A DNA stretch of 64,000 nucleotides from Thermopolyspora sp044507605 (GCA_044507605.1 JBIQJI010000010.1:1-64000), one strand, 5' to 3'; positions 1 to 9,548 are shown, counted from the stretch's first letter. Program-made: numbers and translations. Notes: generated by a model from the sequence alone, not told the origin.

Positions 1-99
1 GGGCGGGCTGTTGTCTTGGGGTGGGGGAGGACTTACTGTCGAGGCGTGTTCCGGATATTTCCGCTTCATTAGGCGACCAGGGGCGTTACCGGAGGGTGC

Positions 100-2751
100 A
101 TGGCGGGCCGGGCTCGGGTTGTGATCATTGGGGCCGGAATCGTGGGCTGTGCGCTCGCGGACGAGCTCACGGCGCGGGGCTGGAACCACGTCACGGTGCT
201 GGAGCAGGGGCCGCTGTTCGCGACCGGGGGGTCGACCTCGCATGCGCCGGGGCTCGTGTTCCAGACCAATCCGTCGAAGACGATGACGCAGTTCGCCGCG
301 TACACGGTCGGGAAATTCCGGGAGTTGTCGCTGGACGGGCGGCCGGGGTTCCGTCAGGTCGGCGGCCTGGAGGTCGCCACCACCCCGGAGCGCTGGCAGG
401 ATCTGCACCGTAAGCACGGGTGGGCCGCGTCGTGGGGCGTCGAGAGCGAGCTGGTGGGCCCGGAGCGGTGTGCGGAGCTGTGGCCGCTGCTCGACGCCGG
501 CAAGGTCCTCGGCGGTTTCCACGTGCCGTCCGACGGGCTCGCCGACGCGGTCATATGCGCGGAGGCGCAGGCGAGGCGGGCCATCGAACGCGGCGCCACC
601 TTCATCGGGCACCGGCGGGTGACCGGCGTCGAACGCAGCGGGGGGCGGGTCGCCGGGGTGTGGGTGACGCCCACCGGCCCCGAGGGCGGGAGCGCGCCGG
701 CGGGGCCCGGGGCCGCGCGGATCTGGCCGCGGCCGTCGGGGGCCGAGGAGACGGGCACCGGGCTCGTGGCCGCGGAAGGGACGAGACGGCTGGTCGAAGC
801 CGATGTGGTGGTCTGCGCGGCGGGCTTTTGGGGGCCGCTCGTCGGGGAGCTCGCCGGGGTCGCGGTGCCGCTGCTGCCGCTCGCCCACCAGTACGCCAAG
901 TCGGCGCCGCTGCCCGCGCTCGCCGGAGCCGGAGGCGACGAGACGGCCGGCGGGGACGCGTGGCCGATCCTGCGGCATCAGGACCGCGACCTGTATTTCA
1001 GGCGGCACGGCGACCGGGTCGGCGTCGGGTCGTACTCGCATCGGCCCATGCCGGTGCGCCCGCACGAGATCCGCGACCGGGCCGGGCGGGGCGGCGCCGG
1101 CACGATGCCGTCGATCAGGGAGTTCACCCCGGAGGACTTCGACCCCGCGTGGCGTGACGCGGCCGGGCTGCTGCCGGCGCTGGGCTCGTCCGAGTACGTG
1201 GACGGCATCAACGGCATCTTCTCCTTCACCCCCGACGGTTTCCCGCTGATCGGGCAGGCGCCGGACCTGGAGGGGTTCTGGGTGGCCGAGGCGGTGTGGG
1301 TGACGCACTCGGCGGGGGTGGCGAAGGCGCTCGCGGAGTGGCTGGTGGACGGGCGGCCGGGGGCCGACCTGCACGAGTGCGAGCTGAACCGGTTCGAGCC
1401 GGTGCAGCTCGCCCCCACGTTCGTCGACGAGCGCGGCAGGCAGAGCTTCGTCGAGGTGTACGACGTCGTCCACCCGCTGCAGCCGATGGAGTCGCCGCGC
1501 CCCATGCGCACCAGCCCGTTCCATCCCCGCCAGGTGGAGCTGGGAGCGTACTTCCTGGAGGCGGCCGGCTGGGAGCGCCCGCACTGGTTCGCCGCCAACG
1601 AGCCGCTCCTCGCGGCCGGGCCGGGCACGGCCGCGACGGCCGAGCCGGAGGTCAGGGACGCGTGGGCGTCGCGGTACTGGTCGCCGATCGCCGCGGCCGA
1701 GGCGCGGGCGACGCGGGAGCGGGTGGCGCTGTTCGACATGACGCCGCTCAAGCGCATCGAGGTGAGCGGGCCGGGCGCGGAGGGGCTGCTGCAGTTCCTG
1801 ACCACCAACAATGTGGCCAAGCCGCCGGGCGCGGTGACGTACACGCTGCTGCTCGACCCGGCCGGCGGGGTGCTGTCGGACCTGACGGTGGCCCGGCTGG
1901 GGGAGGAGCTGTTCCAGGTCGGGGCCAACGGCAACCTGGACCTGGACCGGCTGCGGCGGCAGGCGCGCGGGTGGCGCGACCCGGTGCGGGTCAGGGACGT
2001 CACCGGCGGCACCTGCTGCGTCGGCGTGTGGGGCCCGCTGGCGAGGGAGCTGGTGCAGCCGCTCACCGACATCGACCTGTCGCACGACGCCTTTCGCTAC
2101 TTCACCAGCAGGCCGGGCCATGTCGGCCTGGTGCCGGTCACCGCGATGCGGGTCTCCTACGTCGGCGAGCTCGGCTGGGAGCTGTACACCACGGCCGACC
2201 TGGGCCTGAAGCTGTGGGACACGCTGTGGCGGGCGGGCGAGCCGCACGGCGTGGCCGCCGCCGGCCGGGCCGCGTTCAACGGCCTGCGCCTGGAGAAGGG
2301 CTACCGCATGTGGGGCGTGGACATGACGCCCGAGCACAACCCGTACGAGGTCGGCGTGGGCTTCGCCGTGCGCAAGAACAAGGAGTTCGTGGGCCGCGAC
2401 GCCCTGGAGGGGGTGAGCGACGAGACCGTGACGCGGCGTCTCGTCCCGCTGCTCACCGCCGAGGTCGTGATGGGCCGTGAGCCGGTGTTCCCGCGCGACG
2501 ACGGCCCCGGCGCCGAGCTCGCCGGGCGGGCCGGTGGCGGGCGGGCCGGTGGCGGGCGGGGCGCCGTGGGGTACGTCACCAGTGCGGCGTACGGTCACAC
2601 GATCGGCCGGGCCATCGCGTACGCCTGGCTGCCGGCCGAGCTGGCCGAGCCGGGCACGCCGGTCGAGGTGGAGTATTTCGGGCGGAGGGTCGCGGCGCGG
2701 GTCGCGGCCGAGCCGCTGTTCGACCCGGAGCAGGCCAGGATCAGGTGCTGA
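100..2751 (+). CDS. Dimethylglycine oxidase (FAD/folate, two-domain)
   Basis: Oxidises N,N-dimethylglycine to sarcosine and passes the released one-carbon unit to tetrahydrofolate. The N-terminal half is a DAO-type FAD domain (dinucleotide motif GAGIVG at residues 11-16) with GSTSHAPG at residues 44-51, whose His48 is the expected covalent flavin site. A central FAO_M segment lies around 430-490, then GcvT and GcvT-C folate-binding domains from about 535 to the end (MTPLKR, GGTCC, SYVGELGWELY). The 883-residue length is slightly above the roughly 830 of the Arthrobacter enzyme as I recall it; two insertions (around residues 190-220 and a GGGRAGGGR repeat near 808-820) account for this. ATG follows GGAGG by four bases. 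It leads the sox genes 19 bp downstream, which take its product. Family assignment is strong; oxidase rather than dehydrogenase is inferred from the close bacterial match. Confidence 0.9.
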   Translation: MAGRARVVIIGAGIVGCALADELTARGWNHVTVLEQGPLFATGGSTSHAPGLVFQTNPSKTMTQFAAYTVGKFRELSLDGRPGFRQVGGLEVATTPERWQDLHRKHGWAASWGVESELVGPERCAELWPLLDAGKVLGGFHVPSDGLADAVICAEAQARRAIERGATFIGHRRVTGVERSGGRVAGVWVTPTGPEGGSAPAGPGAARIWPRPSGAEETGTGLVAAEGTRRLVEADVVVCAAGFWGPLVGELAGVAVPLLPLAHQYAKSAPLPALAGAGGDETAGGDAWPILRHQDRDLYFRRHGDRVGVGSYSHRPMPVRPHEIRDRAGRGGAGTMPSIREFTPEDFDPAWRDAAGLLPALGSSEYVDGINGIFSFTPDGFPLIGQAPDLEGFWVAEAVWVTHSAGVAKALAEWLVDGRPGADLHECELNRFEPVQLAPTFVDERGRQSFVEVYDVVHPLQPMESPRPMRTSPFHPRQVELGAYFLEAAGWERPHWFAANEPLLAAGPGTAATAEPEVRDAWASRYWSPIAAAEARATRERVALFDMTPLKRIEVSGPGAEGLLQFLTTNNVAKPPGAVTYTLLLDPAGGVLSDLTVARLGEELFQVGANGNLDLDRLRRQARGWRDPVRVRDVTGGTCCVGVWGPLARELVQPLTDIDLSHDAFRYFTSRPGHVGLVPVTAMRVSYVGELGWELYTTADLGLKLWDTLWRAGEPHGVAAAGRAAFNGLRLEKGYRMWGVDMTPEHNPYEVGVGFAVRKNKEFVGRDALEGVSDETVTRRLVPLLTAEVVMGREPVFPRDDGPGAELAGRAGGGRAGGGRGAVGYVTSAAYGHTIGRAIAYAWLPAELAEPGTPVEVEYFGRRVAARVAAEPLFDPEQARIRC

Positions 2752-2770
2752 GGAGGCCGGTGACGCAGCC

Positions 2771-3982
2771 ATGACGAAGGTCGCCCACCCGGAGTTCCTG
2801 TGGCGCAACCCGGACCCCCGGCCGTCGTACGACGTGGTGATCGTCGGCGGCGGTGGCCATGGGCTCGCCACTGCCTACTATCTGGCGAAAAATCACGGCA
2901 TAACGAACGTCGCGGTGCTGGAGAAGGGCTGGCTCGCCGGCGGCAACATGGCCCGCAACACCACCATCATCCGGTCCAACTACCTGTGGGACGAGAGCGC
3001 CGCGATCTACGAGCACTCCCTCAAGCTGTGGGAGGGCCTGTCCGCCGAGCTCGGCTACGACCTGATGTTCAGCCAGCGGGGCGTGCTCAACCTCGCCCAC
3101 AGCCCTGCCGACGTGCGCGAGGGGATCCGCCGCGTCAACGCCAACCTGCTGAACGGCGTCGACGCCGAATGGCTCGACCCGGGCGAGGTCAAGAAGCTCT
3201 GCCCCGTCGTCAACGTCTCGCCCGGCGTCCGGCACCCCGTGCTCGGCGCCACCTTCCAGCGGCGCGGCGGCATCGCCAAACACGACCACGTGGCCTGGGC
3301 GTTCGCCCGCCAGGCCGACGCGCTCGGCGTCGACCTCGTGCAGGACTGCGAGGTCACCGGCTTCGAGATCGTCCGGGGCCGGGTGCGGGGCGTGCACACC
3401 TCCCGCGGCCCCATCCGCGCCGGCCGCGTCGCCCTCGCCGCCGCCGGGCACACCTCGCTGCTGGCCGCGAAAGCGGGCATCCGGCTGCCGCTGCGGTCCC
3501 ACCCCCTGCAGGCCCTGGTGTCGGAGCTGCTGGAGCCGGTGCTCGGCCACGTCGTCATGTCCAACGCCGTGCACGTCTACGTGAGCCAGGCCCACAAGGG
3601 CGAACTGGTCATGGGCGCCGGCATCGACCAGTACACCTCGTACGGCCGGCGCGGCGGCGTCCACGTCATCGAGGCGCAGATGGCCGCCGCCCTCGAACTG
3701 TTCCCGATCTTCGCCACGGCCCGTGTGCTGCGCACCTGGGCCGGCATCGTCGACGTCTCCCCCGACGCCTCCCCGATCATCGGCACCACCCCCGTGGCCG
3801 GGCTGTACATCAACGGCGGCTGGGGCACCGGCGGGTTCAAGGCCACCCCCGGCGCGGGCTGGGTGTACGCCGACACCATCGCCCACGACCGGCCGCACCC
3901 GCTGGCCGAGCCGTTCACACTGGAACGCTTCGTCACCGGCGCCCTCATCGACGAGCACGGCGCGGCGGCGGTGGCGCACTGA
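2771..3982 (+). CDS. soxB: Sarcosine oxidase beta subunit
   Basis: Catalytic subunit of heterotetrameric sarcosine oxidase, converting sarcosine to glycine with transfer of the methyl carbon to folate and production of hydrogen peroxide. The 403-residue protein has a dinucleotide-binding motif (VIVGGGGHGLA, near residue 20) and the motif AKHDHVAWAFAR near residue 175, which holds the histidine that binds FMN covalently in this family. The C-terminal FAD-binding motif around GGWGTGGFKATPG is intact. ATG at 2771 is chosen because it gives the usual family N-terminus, 19 bases after the previous gene. Its stop overlaps the soxD start (TGATG), so the two are translationally coupled. Confidence 0.93.
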   Translation: MTKVAHPEFLWRNPDPRPSYDVVIVGGGGHGLATAYYLAKNHGITNVAVLEKGWLAGGNMARNTTIIRSNYLWDESAAIYEHSLKLWEGLSAELGYDLMFSQRGVLNLAHSPADVREGIRRVNANLLNGVDAEWLDPGEVKKLCPVVNVSPGVRHPVLGATFQRRGGIAKHDHVAWAFARQADALGVDLVQDCEVTGFEIVRGRVRGVHTSRGPIRAGRVALAAAGHTSLLAAKAGIRLPLRSHPLQALVSELLEPVLGHVVMSNAVHVYVSQAHKGELVMGAGIDQYTSYGRRGGVHVIEAQMAAALELFPIFATARVLRTWAGIVDVSPDASPIIGTTPVAGLYINGGWGTGGFKATPGAGWVYADTIAHDRPHPLAEPFTLERFVTGALIDEHGAAAVAH

Positions 3983-4233
3983 TGCTGCTCATTCCCTGCC
4001 CCTGGTGCGGCCCCCGCGACGAGATCGAGTTCACGTACGGCGGCCAGGCCGGCATTCCCTACCCGGCCGATCCGATGGCGCTCGACGACGAGCAGTGGGC
4101 CGCCTACCTGTTCCTGCGCGACAACCCGCAGGGCTGGTTCCACGAGCGGTGGTTCCACGCCGCCGGGTGCCGCACCTGGTTCACCGTCGACCGGCACACG
4201 GTCACCCACGAGATCAAGGAGCCGGGCAGGTGA
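3982..4233 (+). CDS. soxD: Sarcosine oxidase delta subunit
   Basis: Small zinc subunit of heterotetrameric sarcosine oxidase. The 83-residue product has all four expected zinc ligands: Cys6 and Cys9 (IPCPWCG), His59 and Cys63 (HAAGC), followed by WFTVDRHT. Too short for a reliable call on length alone, but the zinc pattern and the position between soxB and soxA leave little doubt. It starts inside the soxB stop codon and its own TGA overlaps a GTG (4230-4232) that is the natural start of soxA. Confidence 0.92.
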   Translation: MLLIPCPWCGPRDEIEFTYGGQAGIPYPADPMALDDEQWAAYLFLRDNPQGWFHERWFHAAGCRTWFTVDRHTVTHEIKEPGR

Positions 4234-7200
4234 GCGCCGGGCCGGTGGAAGACGGGCGGGCGGGAGACGGGCGAGTGGGCGACGGGCAGCCGTACCGGCT
4301 GGCGACCGGGGGCGGATCGAGCGGGACGTCACGCTCGCCTTCACCTTCGACGGCCGGCCGCTGACCGGGCACCCGGGCGACACCGTGGCCTCGGCGCTGC
4401 TGGCGAACGGGGTCAGGGTCGTCGGCCACAGCGTGGACCTCGGCCGGCCGCGCGGTGTGTTCTCCGCCGGGCCCGAGGAGCCGAACGCCCTGGTGCGTGC
4501 CGGGGCCGAGCCCATGATCGCGGCCACGATGCTGGACCTGCGCGACGGGCTCGCCGTGTCGAGCCTGCGCGGGCGGGCCCGCATCGACGGCGGCGGCGCG
4601 CCCGGCGGCGACGTACGCGACGGCGCCCGCCACGACAAGGCCCACCTGCACTGCGAGGTGCTGGTCGTCGGCGGCGGACCGGCCGGGCTCGCGGCGGCGG
4701 TCGCGGCGGGGGAGACCGGCGCCCGCGTCGTGCTGGTCGACGAGCAGCCCGAGCTCGGCGGCGACCTGCTGGGCTCGCGTGTCACGCTGGACGACGCGCC
4801 CGCCATCCGCTGGGTCGCGTCGATGCGCCGCAGGCTGGCGGAGCTGCCGGAGGTCCGGGTGCTCACCCGCACCACCGCGATCGGCTACTACGACCGCAAC
4901 TACCTCGTCGCCCTGGAGCGGCGCGGCCCCCGCCGGGGCCGGCTGTGGCACCTGCGCGCCCGCCGGGTCGTGCTGGCCACCGGCGCGCACGAGCGGCCCA
5001 TCGCGTTCCCCGGCAACGACCGGCCCGGCGTCATGCTGGCATCGGCGGCGCGCACCTACGTCAACCGGTACGGCGTGCTGCCCGGCCGCCGCGTGGTGGT
5101 GTTCACGGTCGCCGACTCCGGCTACGAGGCCGCGCTGGACCTGCGCGACGCCGGCGCCGAGATCGCCGCCATCGTCGACGCCCGGCCGCTCGGCGGGCGC
5201 AACGGCAAGCCGGCGCCGGGGCCCGTGCTGCGCGGCGGCCTGGTCACCGGCACCGACGGCGACACCGGCACCGGCGCCGGGGGCGAGGGGACGCTGGCCG
5301 CCGTCCACGTGCGGCACCCGTTCGGCCGGCAGGTGCTGGAGGCCGACCTGCTGGCCGTCTGCGGGGGCTGGAACCCCGCCGTGCACCTGTTCGCGCAGTC
5401 GCGGGGCAGGCTGCGCTTCGACGACACGCTGCTGGCCGACGTGCCGCACCTGTCGGCGCAGGCCGAGCGGTCGGCGGGCGCGTGCCGCGGCGTCTACGGC
5501 ACCTCGGCGGCCATCGAGGACGGCTACGCCGCCGGGGCCCAGGCCGCCGAGCTCGCCGGGCTGCCCGCCGCGGGCGGCCCCCGCCGCGTCCCCGTCGCGG
5601 CGGGGTGGCATACGGAGGCGCCGGGCGAGCTGTGGGCGCTGCCGGAGCTGGTGGACGAGGACCCCGGCCCGGCCGCCGGGGAGGCGTTCGTCGACCTCCA
5701 GCGCGATGTCACCGTCGCCGACGTGACCCGGGCGCTGCGCACCGGCATGTCGTCCGAGGAGCACGTCAAGCGGTACACCACGGCGGGCACCGGGGCCGAC
5801 CAGGGCAAGACGGCCATCGTGGCCGGGGTCATGGCGGAGCTGCTCGGCGAGCGGATCGGCCCGACGACGTTCCGGCCGCCGTACACGCCGGTGCCGTTCG
5901 AGGCGTTCGCCGGCCGCGACCGGGGCGTGCTGTCGGACCCGGTGCGCGCCACCCCGGCCCACGACCGGCACGTGGCGCGTGGCGCGGTCTTCGAGGACGT
6001 GGGGCAGTGGAAGCGTCCCCGCTACTATCCGCTGCCGGCCGGCGCCGCCGAGGGGAACGCCGATGCGCGGGAGGGCATGGCCGAGGCGGTTGCGCGCGAG
6101 TGCCTCGCCGTGCGCACAGCCTGCGGCGCGATCGACGCCTCGACCCTCGGCAAGATCGACATTCAGGGGCCGGACGCCGGGGAGTTCCTCGACCGGATCT
6201 ACACCAACACCTACTCCACGCTCCCCGTCGGATCGTGCCGCTACGGGGTGATGTGCACCGCCGACGGCATGGTCTTCGACGACGGCGTGACGGCCCGGCT
6301 GGCCGAGGACCACTGGCTGATGACCACGACCACCGGCAACGCCGCCGCCGTGCTCGATCGGCTGGAGGAGTGGAAGCAGACCGAATGGCCGGCGCTGCGG
6401 GTCTGGTTCACCTCGGTGACCGACCACTGGGCCACGGTCGCCGTCGCCGGGCCCCGCTCCCGCACGGTGATCGCCCGGCTCGCCCCCGGCCTCGACCTCG
6501 GCGACTTCCCCTTCATGACCGTGCGCACCGCCCGCGTGCTCGGCGTCGACGAGGCGCGGATCTTCCGCATCGGCTTCTCCGGCGAACTGGCCTACGAGGT
6601 CAACGTCCCCTCCTGGTACGGCGGCGCCCTCTGGGACGCCGTGCTGGAGCTGGGCCGGGACGTGGGCCTCGTGCCGTACGGCACGGAGGCCATGCACGTG
6701 CTGCGGGCCGAGAAGGGCTTCATGGTGGTCGGCCACGAGACCGACGGCACGGTCACGCCGCAGGACCTCGGCATGTCGTGGATCGTGTCGCGGCGCAAGC
6801 CCATGTTCGTGGGCCGGCGTTCCCAGGCCCGCCCCGACACCGCGCGCCCGGACCGCAAGCGCCTGGTCGGCCTGCTGCCCGACGACCCGGCCGAGCCGTT
6901 GCAGGAGGGCGCCCAGCTCATCGCCGCCGACGGCCCGCCGCCGGTGCCGATGCTCGGTCACGTCACCTCCGCCTATCACAGCCCCACGCTGGGCCGGACG
7001 TTCGGCCTGGCCCTGGCCCGCGCCGTCCCGGGCGACCGGCTGCTCGCCTGGTCGCTGGGCCGCACGGTCCCGGTGACGGTCGTCGACCCGTGCTTCTACG
7101 ACCCGCGAGGCGAACGCCGGGACGGCGACCCCGCCGACCGCCCGGCCGGGAACGGTCCGCCCGCGGACTCCTCCGGCGGCGGCGCGGCCGGGCACGGCCG

Positions 7201-7732
7201 TCATCACGGCCTCGCCGGCCTGCTGGAGCACGCGGCGGAACGCCTCGGCCGGGGTGAGGCGGGCCCGCGGGCGGCGCGGGAGAGCCCCCTGGCCGCGTAC
7301 GCCGAGAAGTTCGCCGCCGCCTCGGGCGAAGAGGTGCGGCTGCGCGAGGTGCCGTTCCTGCGCATGTGCGAGCTGCGGGGCCCGGTGGTGCCATCGTCCG
7401 GCTCGGGCGAGGTGCTGGAGCTCGGCCCCGAGTGGTGGCTGATCGTCGGGGCCGAGGAACCCCGGGTGCATGCGGGCCTTCGCGCCGACGTGTCGGCCGA
7501 GCGCACCGTGCTGGAGCTGGCCGGGCCGGGGGCCCGTGACGTGCTGATGACCGGCTGCCCGATCGATCTGCACCCGGCGGCGTTCGAGGTGCGCGCCACG
7601 GCGCTGACCCTGCTCGGCCAGGTGCGGGTCATCGTGCGGCGCACCGCCGCCGACACCTACCGGATCTTCGTCCGCTCCTCGCTCGCCCGCCACCTGGCCG
7701 AGTGGCTGCTGGACGCGCTCACGGGTTTGTAA
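4230..7732 (+). CDS. soxA: Sarcosine oxidase alpha-gamma fusion, apparent frameshift
   Basis: Large subunit of sarcosine oxidase with the gamma subunit fused at its C-terminus. GTG 4230 overlaps the soxD stop and is preceded by AAGGAG. It opens a frame reading QPYRLATGGG, which then loses homology; the family continuation (RIERDVTLAFTFDG) is in the -1 frame from about 4310. The switch point is the G5 run 4308-4312; one extra G there restores the family text ATGGRIERD. From 4385 onward the frame is open to 7732. Domains: a Fer2_4-like N-terminal domain (ASALLANGVR, GVFSAGPEEPNALV), an FAD/NAD binding domain (VLVVGGGPAGLAAAV near 4660), then GcvT folate domains (about 6100-7100). Residues coded by about 7200-7732 (LGPEWWLIVG, LELAGPGARDVLMTGCP) match SoxG, normally a separate gene; no stop or start separates it. 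Whether the frameshift is real or a sequencing error cannot be decided from the sequence alone. Confidence 0.85.
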
Positions 7733-7762
7733 CCCCGGGTCGACCGAGCCATAGCCCGGGGT
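7732..7762 (+). terminator. Hairpin directly after soxA
   Basis: ACCCCGGG at 7732-7739 pairs with CCCGGGGT at 7755-7762 across a 15-base loop, beginning at the last base of the soxA stop codon. There is no U-run after it, as is common in actinomycetes. It probably ends the dimethylglycine/sarcosine oxidase operon. Confidence 0.5.
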
Positions 7763-7838
7763 AACTCGTCATCACGCCACTTCCGGGGCATTTGCTATAC
7801 CTGTCCTTTACGTTAAGTTGACCATCCAAGGGACTGGT

Positions 7839-8603
7839 ATGCACAAATTTCGGGCGGCCGTCGCCGGTGTCGTGGCGGCTGCCGCACTGGCCGGCTGCGG
7901 CTCTCTCGGCGACGGGCTCGACGGGTTCGGATCCACGACCGGCTACGGCGACTCCGGCGGCGACGACTCCGCCCACGGCACCAACCCGTTCGACAACCCC
8001 GACGGCACCAAACCCGGGCTCGCGCCCGTGACCTCCGCCAAAGACCGCAAAAAGGCCCGCGACCTCATCGAACAGGTCGCGACCAAGGGACGCGGCCCCA
8101 AAACCGGCTACGACCGCGACGAGTTCGGCTACGCCTGGGCCGACAGCGCCGACGGCATCCCCTTCGCCCACAACGGCTGCGACACCCGCAACGACGTGCT
8201 CGCCCGCGACGGCATCGACCTGAAGTACCGGTCCGGCTCCGACTGCGTGCTCTCCTCCATGACCCTCTACGACCCCTACACGGACACCACCATCAAGTGG
8301 CGCAAGAGCGACGCCGCCAAGGTCCAGATCGACCACATCATGCCCCTGTCGTACGACTGGCAGATGGGCGCCTCCCGCTGGAGCAAGGCCAAGCGCATGC
8401 GCATCGCCAACGACCCCCTCAACCTGCTCCCGGTCGACGGCCGCACCAACTCCGCCAAGGGCGACTCCAGCCCCGCCTCCTGGCTCCCCCCGTCCAAGAA
8501 GATCCGCTGCGCCTACGTCGTCCGCTTCGCCCAGGTCTCCCTCAAGTACGACCTGCCGGTGACCCGGGCCGACAAGACCGCCATGCTCGCCCAGTGCGCC
8601 TAG
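7839..8603 (+). CDS. HNH (DUF1524-type) nuclease-like lipoprotein
   Basis: Predicted exported, lipid-anchored protein with an HNH-family nuclease domain. ATG 7839 is chosen over an upstream TTG (7818) because AAGGGA lies six bases in front of it and it starts a clean lipoprotein signal peptide with lipobox LAGC (Cys20). A Gly/Asp/Ser-rich linker follows. The C-terminal half has the DUF1524/GmrSD C-terminal pattern: DHIMPLSYDW near residue 165 (catalytic His) and NDPLNLLPVDGRTNSAKGD near 190 with the conserved Asn residues. Homologues are common, secreted and poorly characterised in actinobacteria; a DNA scavenging or competitor-directed role is possible but not shown. It is monocistronic, between the soxA hairpin and a convergent operon. 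An extended -10-like TGCTATACC lies at 7793-7801. Confidence 0.8.
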   Translation: MHKFRAAVAGVVAAAALAGCGSLGDGLDGFGSTTGYGDSGGDDSAHGTNPFDNPDGTKPGLAPVTSAKDRKKARDLIEQVATKGRGPKTGYDRDEFGYAWADSADGIPFAHNGCDTRNDVLARDGIDLKYRSGSDCVLSSMTLYDPYTDTTIKWRKSDAAKVQIDHIMPLSYDWQMGASRWSKAKRMRIANDPLNLLPVDGRTNSAKGDSSPASWLPPSKKIRCAYVVRFAQVSLKYDLPVTRADKTAMLAQCA

Positions 8604-8685
8604 CCCGGCGAACGGCGGAACGTGGACCCCGGCCCCGACGACGACGCCGAAGTGGCCTTCGAGCCGGCCGACTCCGAGACCGAGA

Positions 8686-8802
8686 TCAATCGGCTCGGGT
8701 GCCGTCGTCGGGGACGTGAAGGTGATCGGCGAGCTCACCCCGGACCCACAGGTCATAGGGCGAGGCCGGCAGCATGTAGTGCGCGATCGCATCGACGCTC
8801 AT
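8686..8802 (-). pseudogene. Uma2-like N-terminal remnant (38 codons)
   Basis: On the minus strand an ATG at 8802 opens a 38-codon frame (MSVDAIAHYM, LPASPYDLWV, RGELADHLHV, PDDGTRAD) that ends at a TGA. The text resembles, from memory, the start of Uma2 (DUF820) PD-(D/E)XK-fold proteins that are abundant in these actinomycetes, where the family continues into a strand with EIIGGEIVVSP. Nothing in any frame downstream continues the domain, so this looks like a 5' fragment left after deletion. The assignment rests on recall of family sequences and could be wrong. The rest of the 250-bp gap between the two neighbouring convergent genes shows no supportable gene. Confidence 0.4.
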
Positions 8803-8855
8803 AGCGCCGTTCGGCGTACTTGGCGGTCGGTACGATCGGGACTGTCATCGGTCGG

Positions 8856-9548
8856 TCACGTTCCGTGTCGGATGAATTCGCAGATCTGTGCGAGTTCTCG
8901 TTCCAGGCCGGTGTCGCCGGTCCGATGGACCACCAGGGGCAGGGCGAGGAGGGCGGCGGCGTGTTCCGCCCGGGTGCGCAGGGCCGGGATGGGGTGCTGG
9001 GTCAGCCAGACGGCGCGGCGGTAGTGGGCGAAGTAGGTGTCGCGGAGCTCGGGGTGGCGGTCGAGGCCGAGTTCGACGATCACCGAGCGGTGGAAGGTGC
9101 GCACCAGATAGTCGGTGAGCAGGTACGTGCCCGGCTCCTCGGCCAGCAGCCGGGCGACCACGCCGGCGTCGGCGAACACGTCGTAGCAGTGGGCGCCGCG
9201 CAGCCGGGGCAGGCCGTGGCGGGCGCACACCTCGTCCAGGGCGCCGTACGTGCCGCAGTCGGCGTACGCGACGGCCAGGCGGGGCCCGTAGCGCGGGCGC
9301 AGCGCGGTGACCAGGGACTCGACGGCGCCGGCGATGCGGCCGGGGCGGTCGTGCAGCAGCGGGGGCAGCGGGTGGACCTCCACCGGCCACGACCGCCGGG
9401 CCGCGATCTCGCGGACGTGGGCCGCCAGCGCGCCGCAGGCGATCACCCCGACAGGGGGGCGCGGGCCGGTCGCGGCGTCAGCTCGCGGGGAAGGCGAGCT
9501 GGTCGACGAAGCGGTCGTTGAAGCCGGGGCGGTCGGACAGCTCGACAT
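8856..9548 (-). CDS. DUF1638 protein of the corrinoid operon
   Basis: Last gene of the minus-strand corrinoid operon. The 230-residue frame contains a DUF1638-like domain (VIACGALAAHVREI, AVAYADCGTYGALDEVC, GAHCYDVFADAG) with conserved Cys and His residues that could bind a metal or cofactor. No function is established; members are, to my knowledge, repeatedly found beside corrinoid methyltransferase genes. ATG 9548 has AGAGG five to nine bases upstream but overlaps the reactivase gene by 71 bp. GTG 9446 would remove the overlap and begins right at the domain, but lacks a ribosome binding site. I keep ATG 9548 with low certainty about the start. Confidence 0.75.
   Translation of the reverse strand: MSSCPTAPASTTASSTSSPSPRADAATGPRPPVGVIACGALAAHVREIAARRSWPVEVHPLPPLLHDRPGRIAGAVESLVTALRPRYGPRLAVAYADCGTYGALDEVCARHGLPRLRGAHCYDVFADAGVVARLLAEEPGTYLLTDYLVRTFHRSVIVELGLDRHPELRDTYFAHYRRAVWLTQHPIPALRTRAEHAAALLALPLVVHRTGDTGLERELAQICEFIRHGT

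Noticed and set aside
49..63. TTCCG-GATAT-TTCCG upstream of the dimethylglycine oxidase gene as a third IclR operator
   Set aside because: The two half-sites are direct, not inverted; only a weak CGGA-N4-TCCG inverted repeat is present, so membership in the operator set is not supported.
4214..7693. Long minus-strand open frame of over 1100 codons opposite soxA
   Set aside because: It mirrors soxA codons, has Arg/Gly/Ala/His-rich low-complexity text and no recognisable domain; it is a high-GC antisense shadow.
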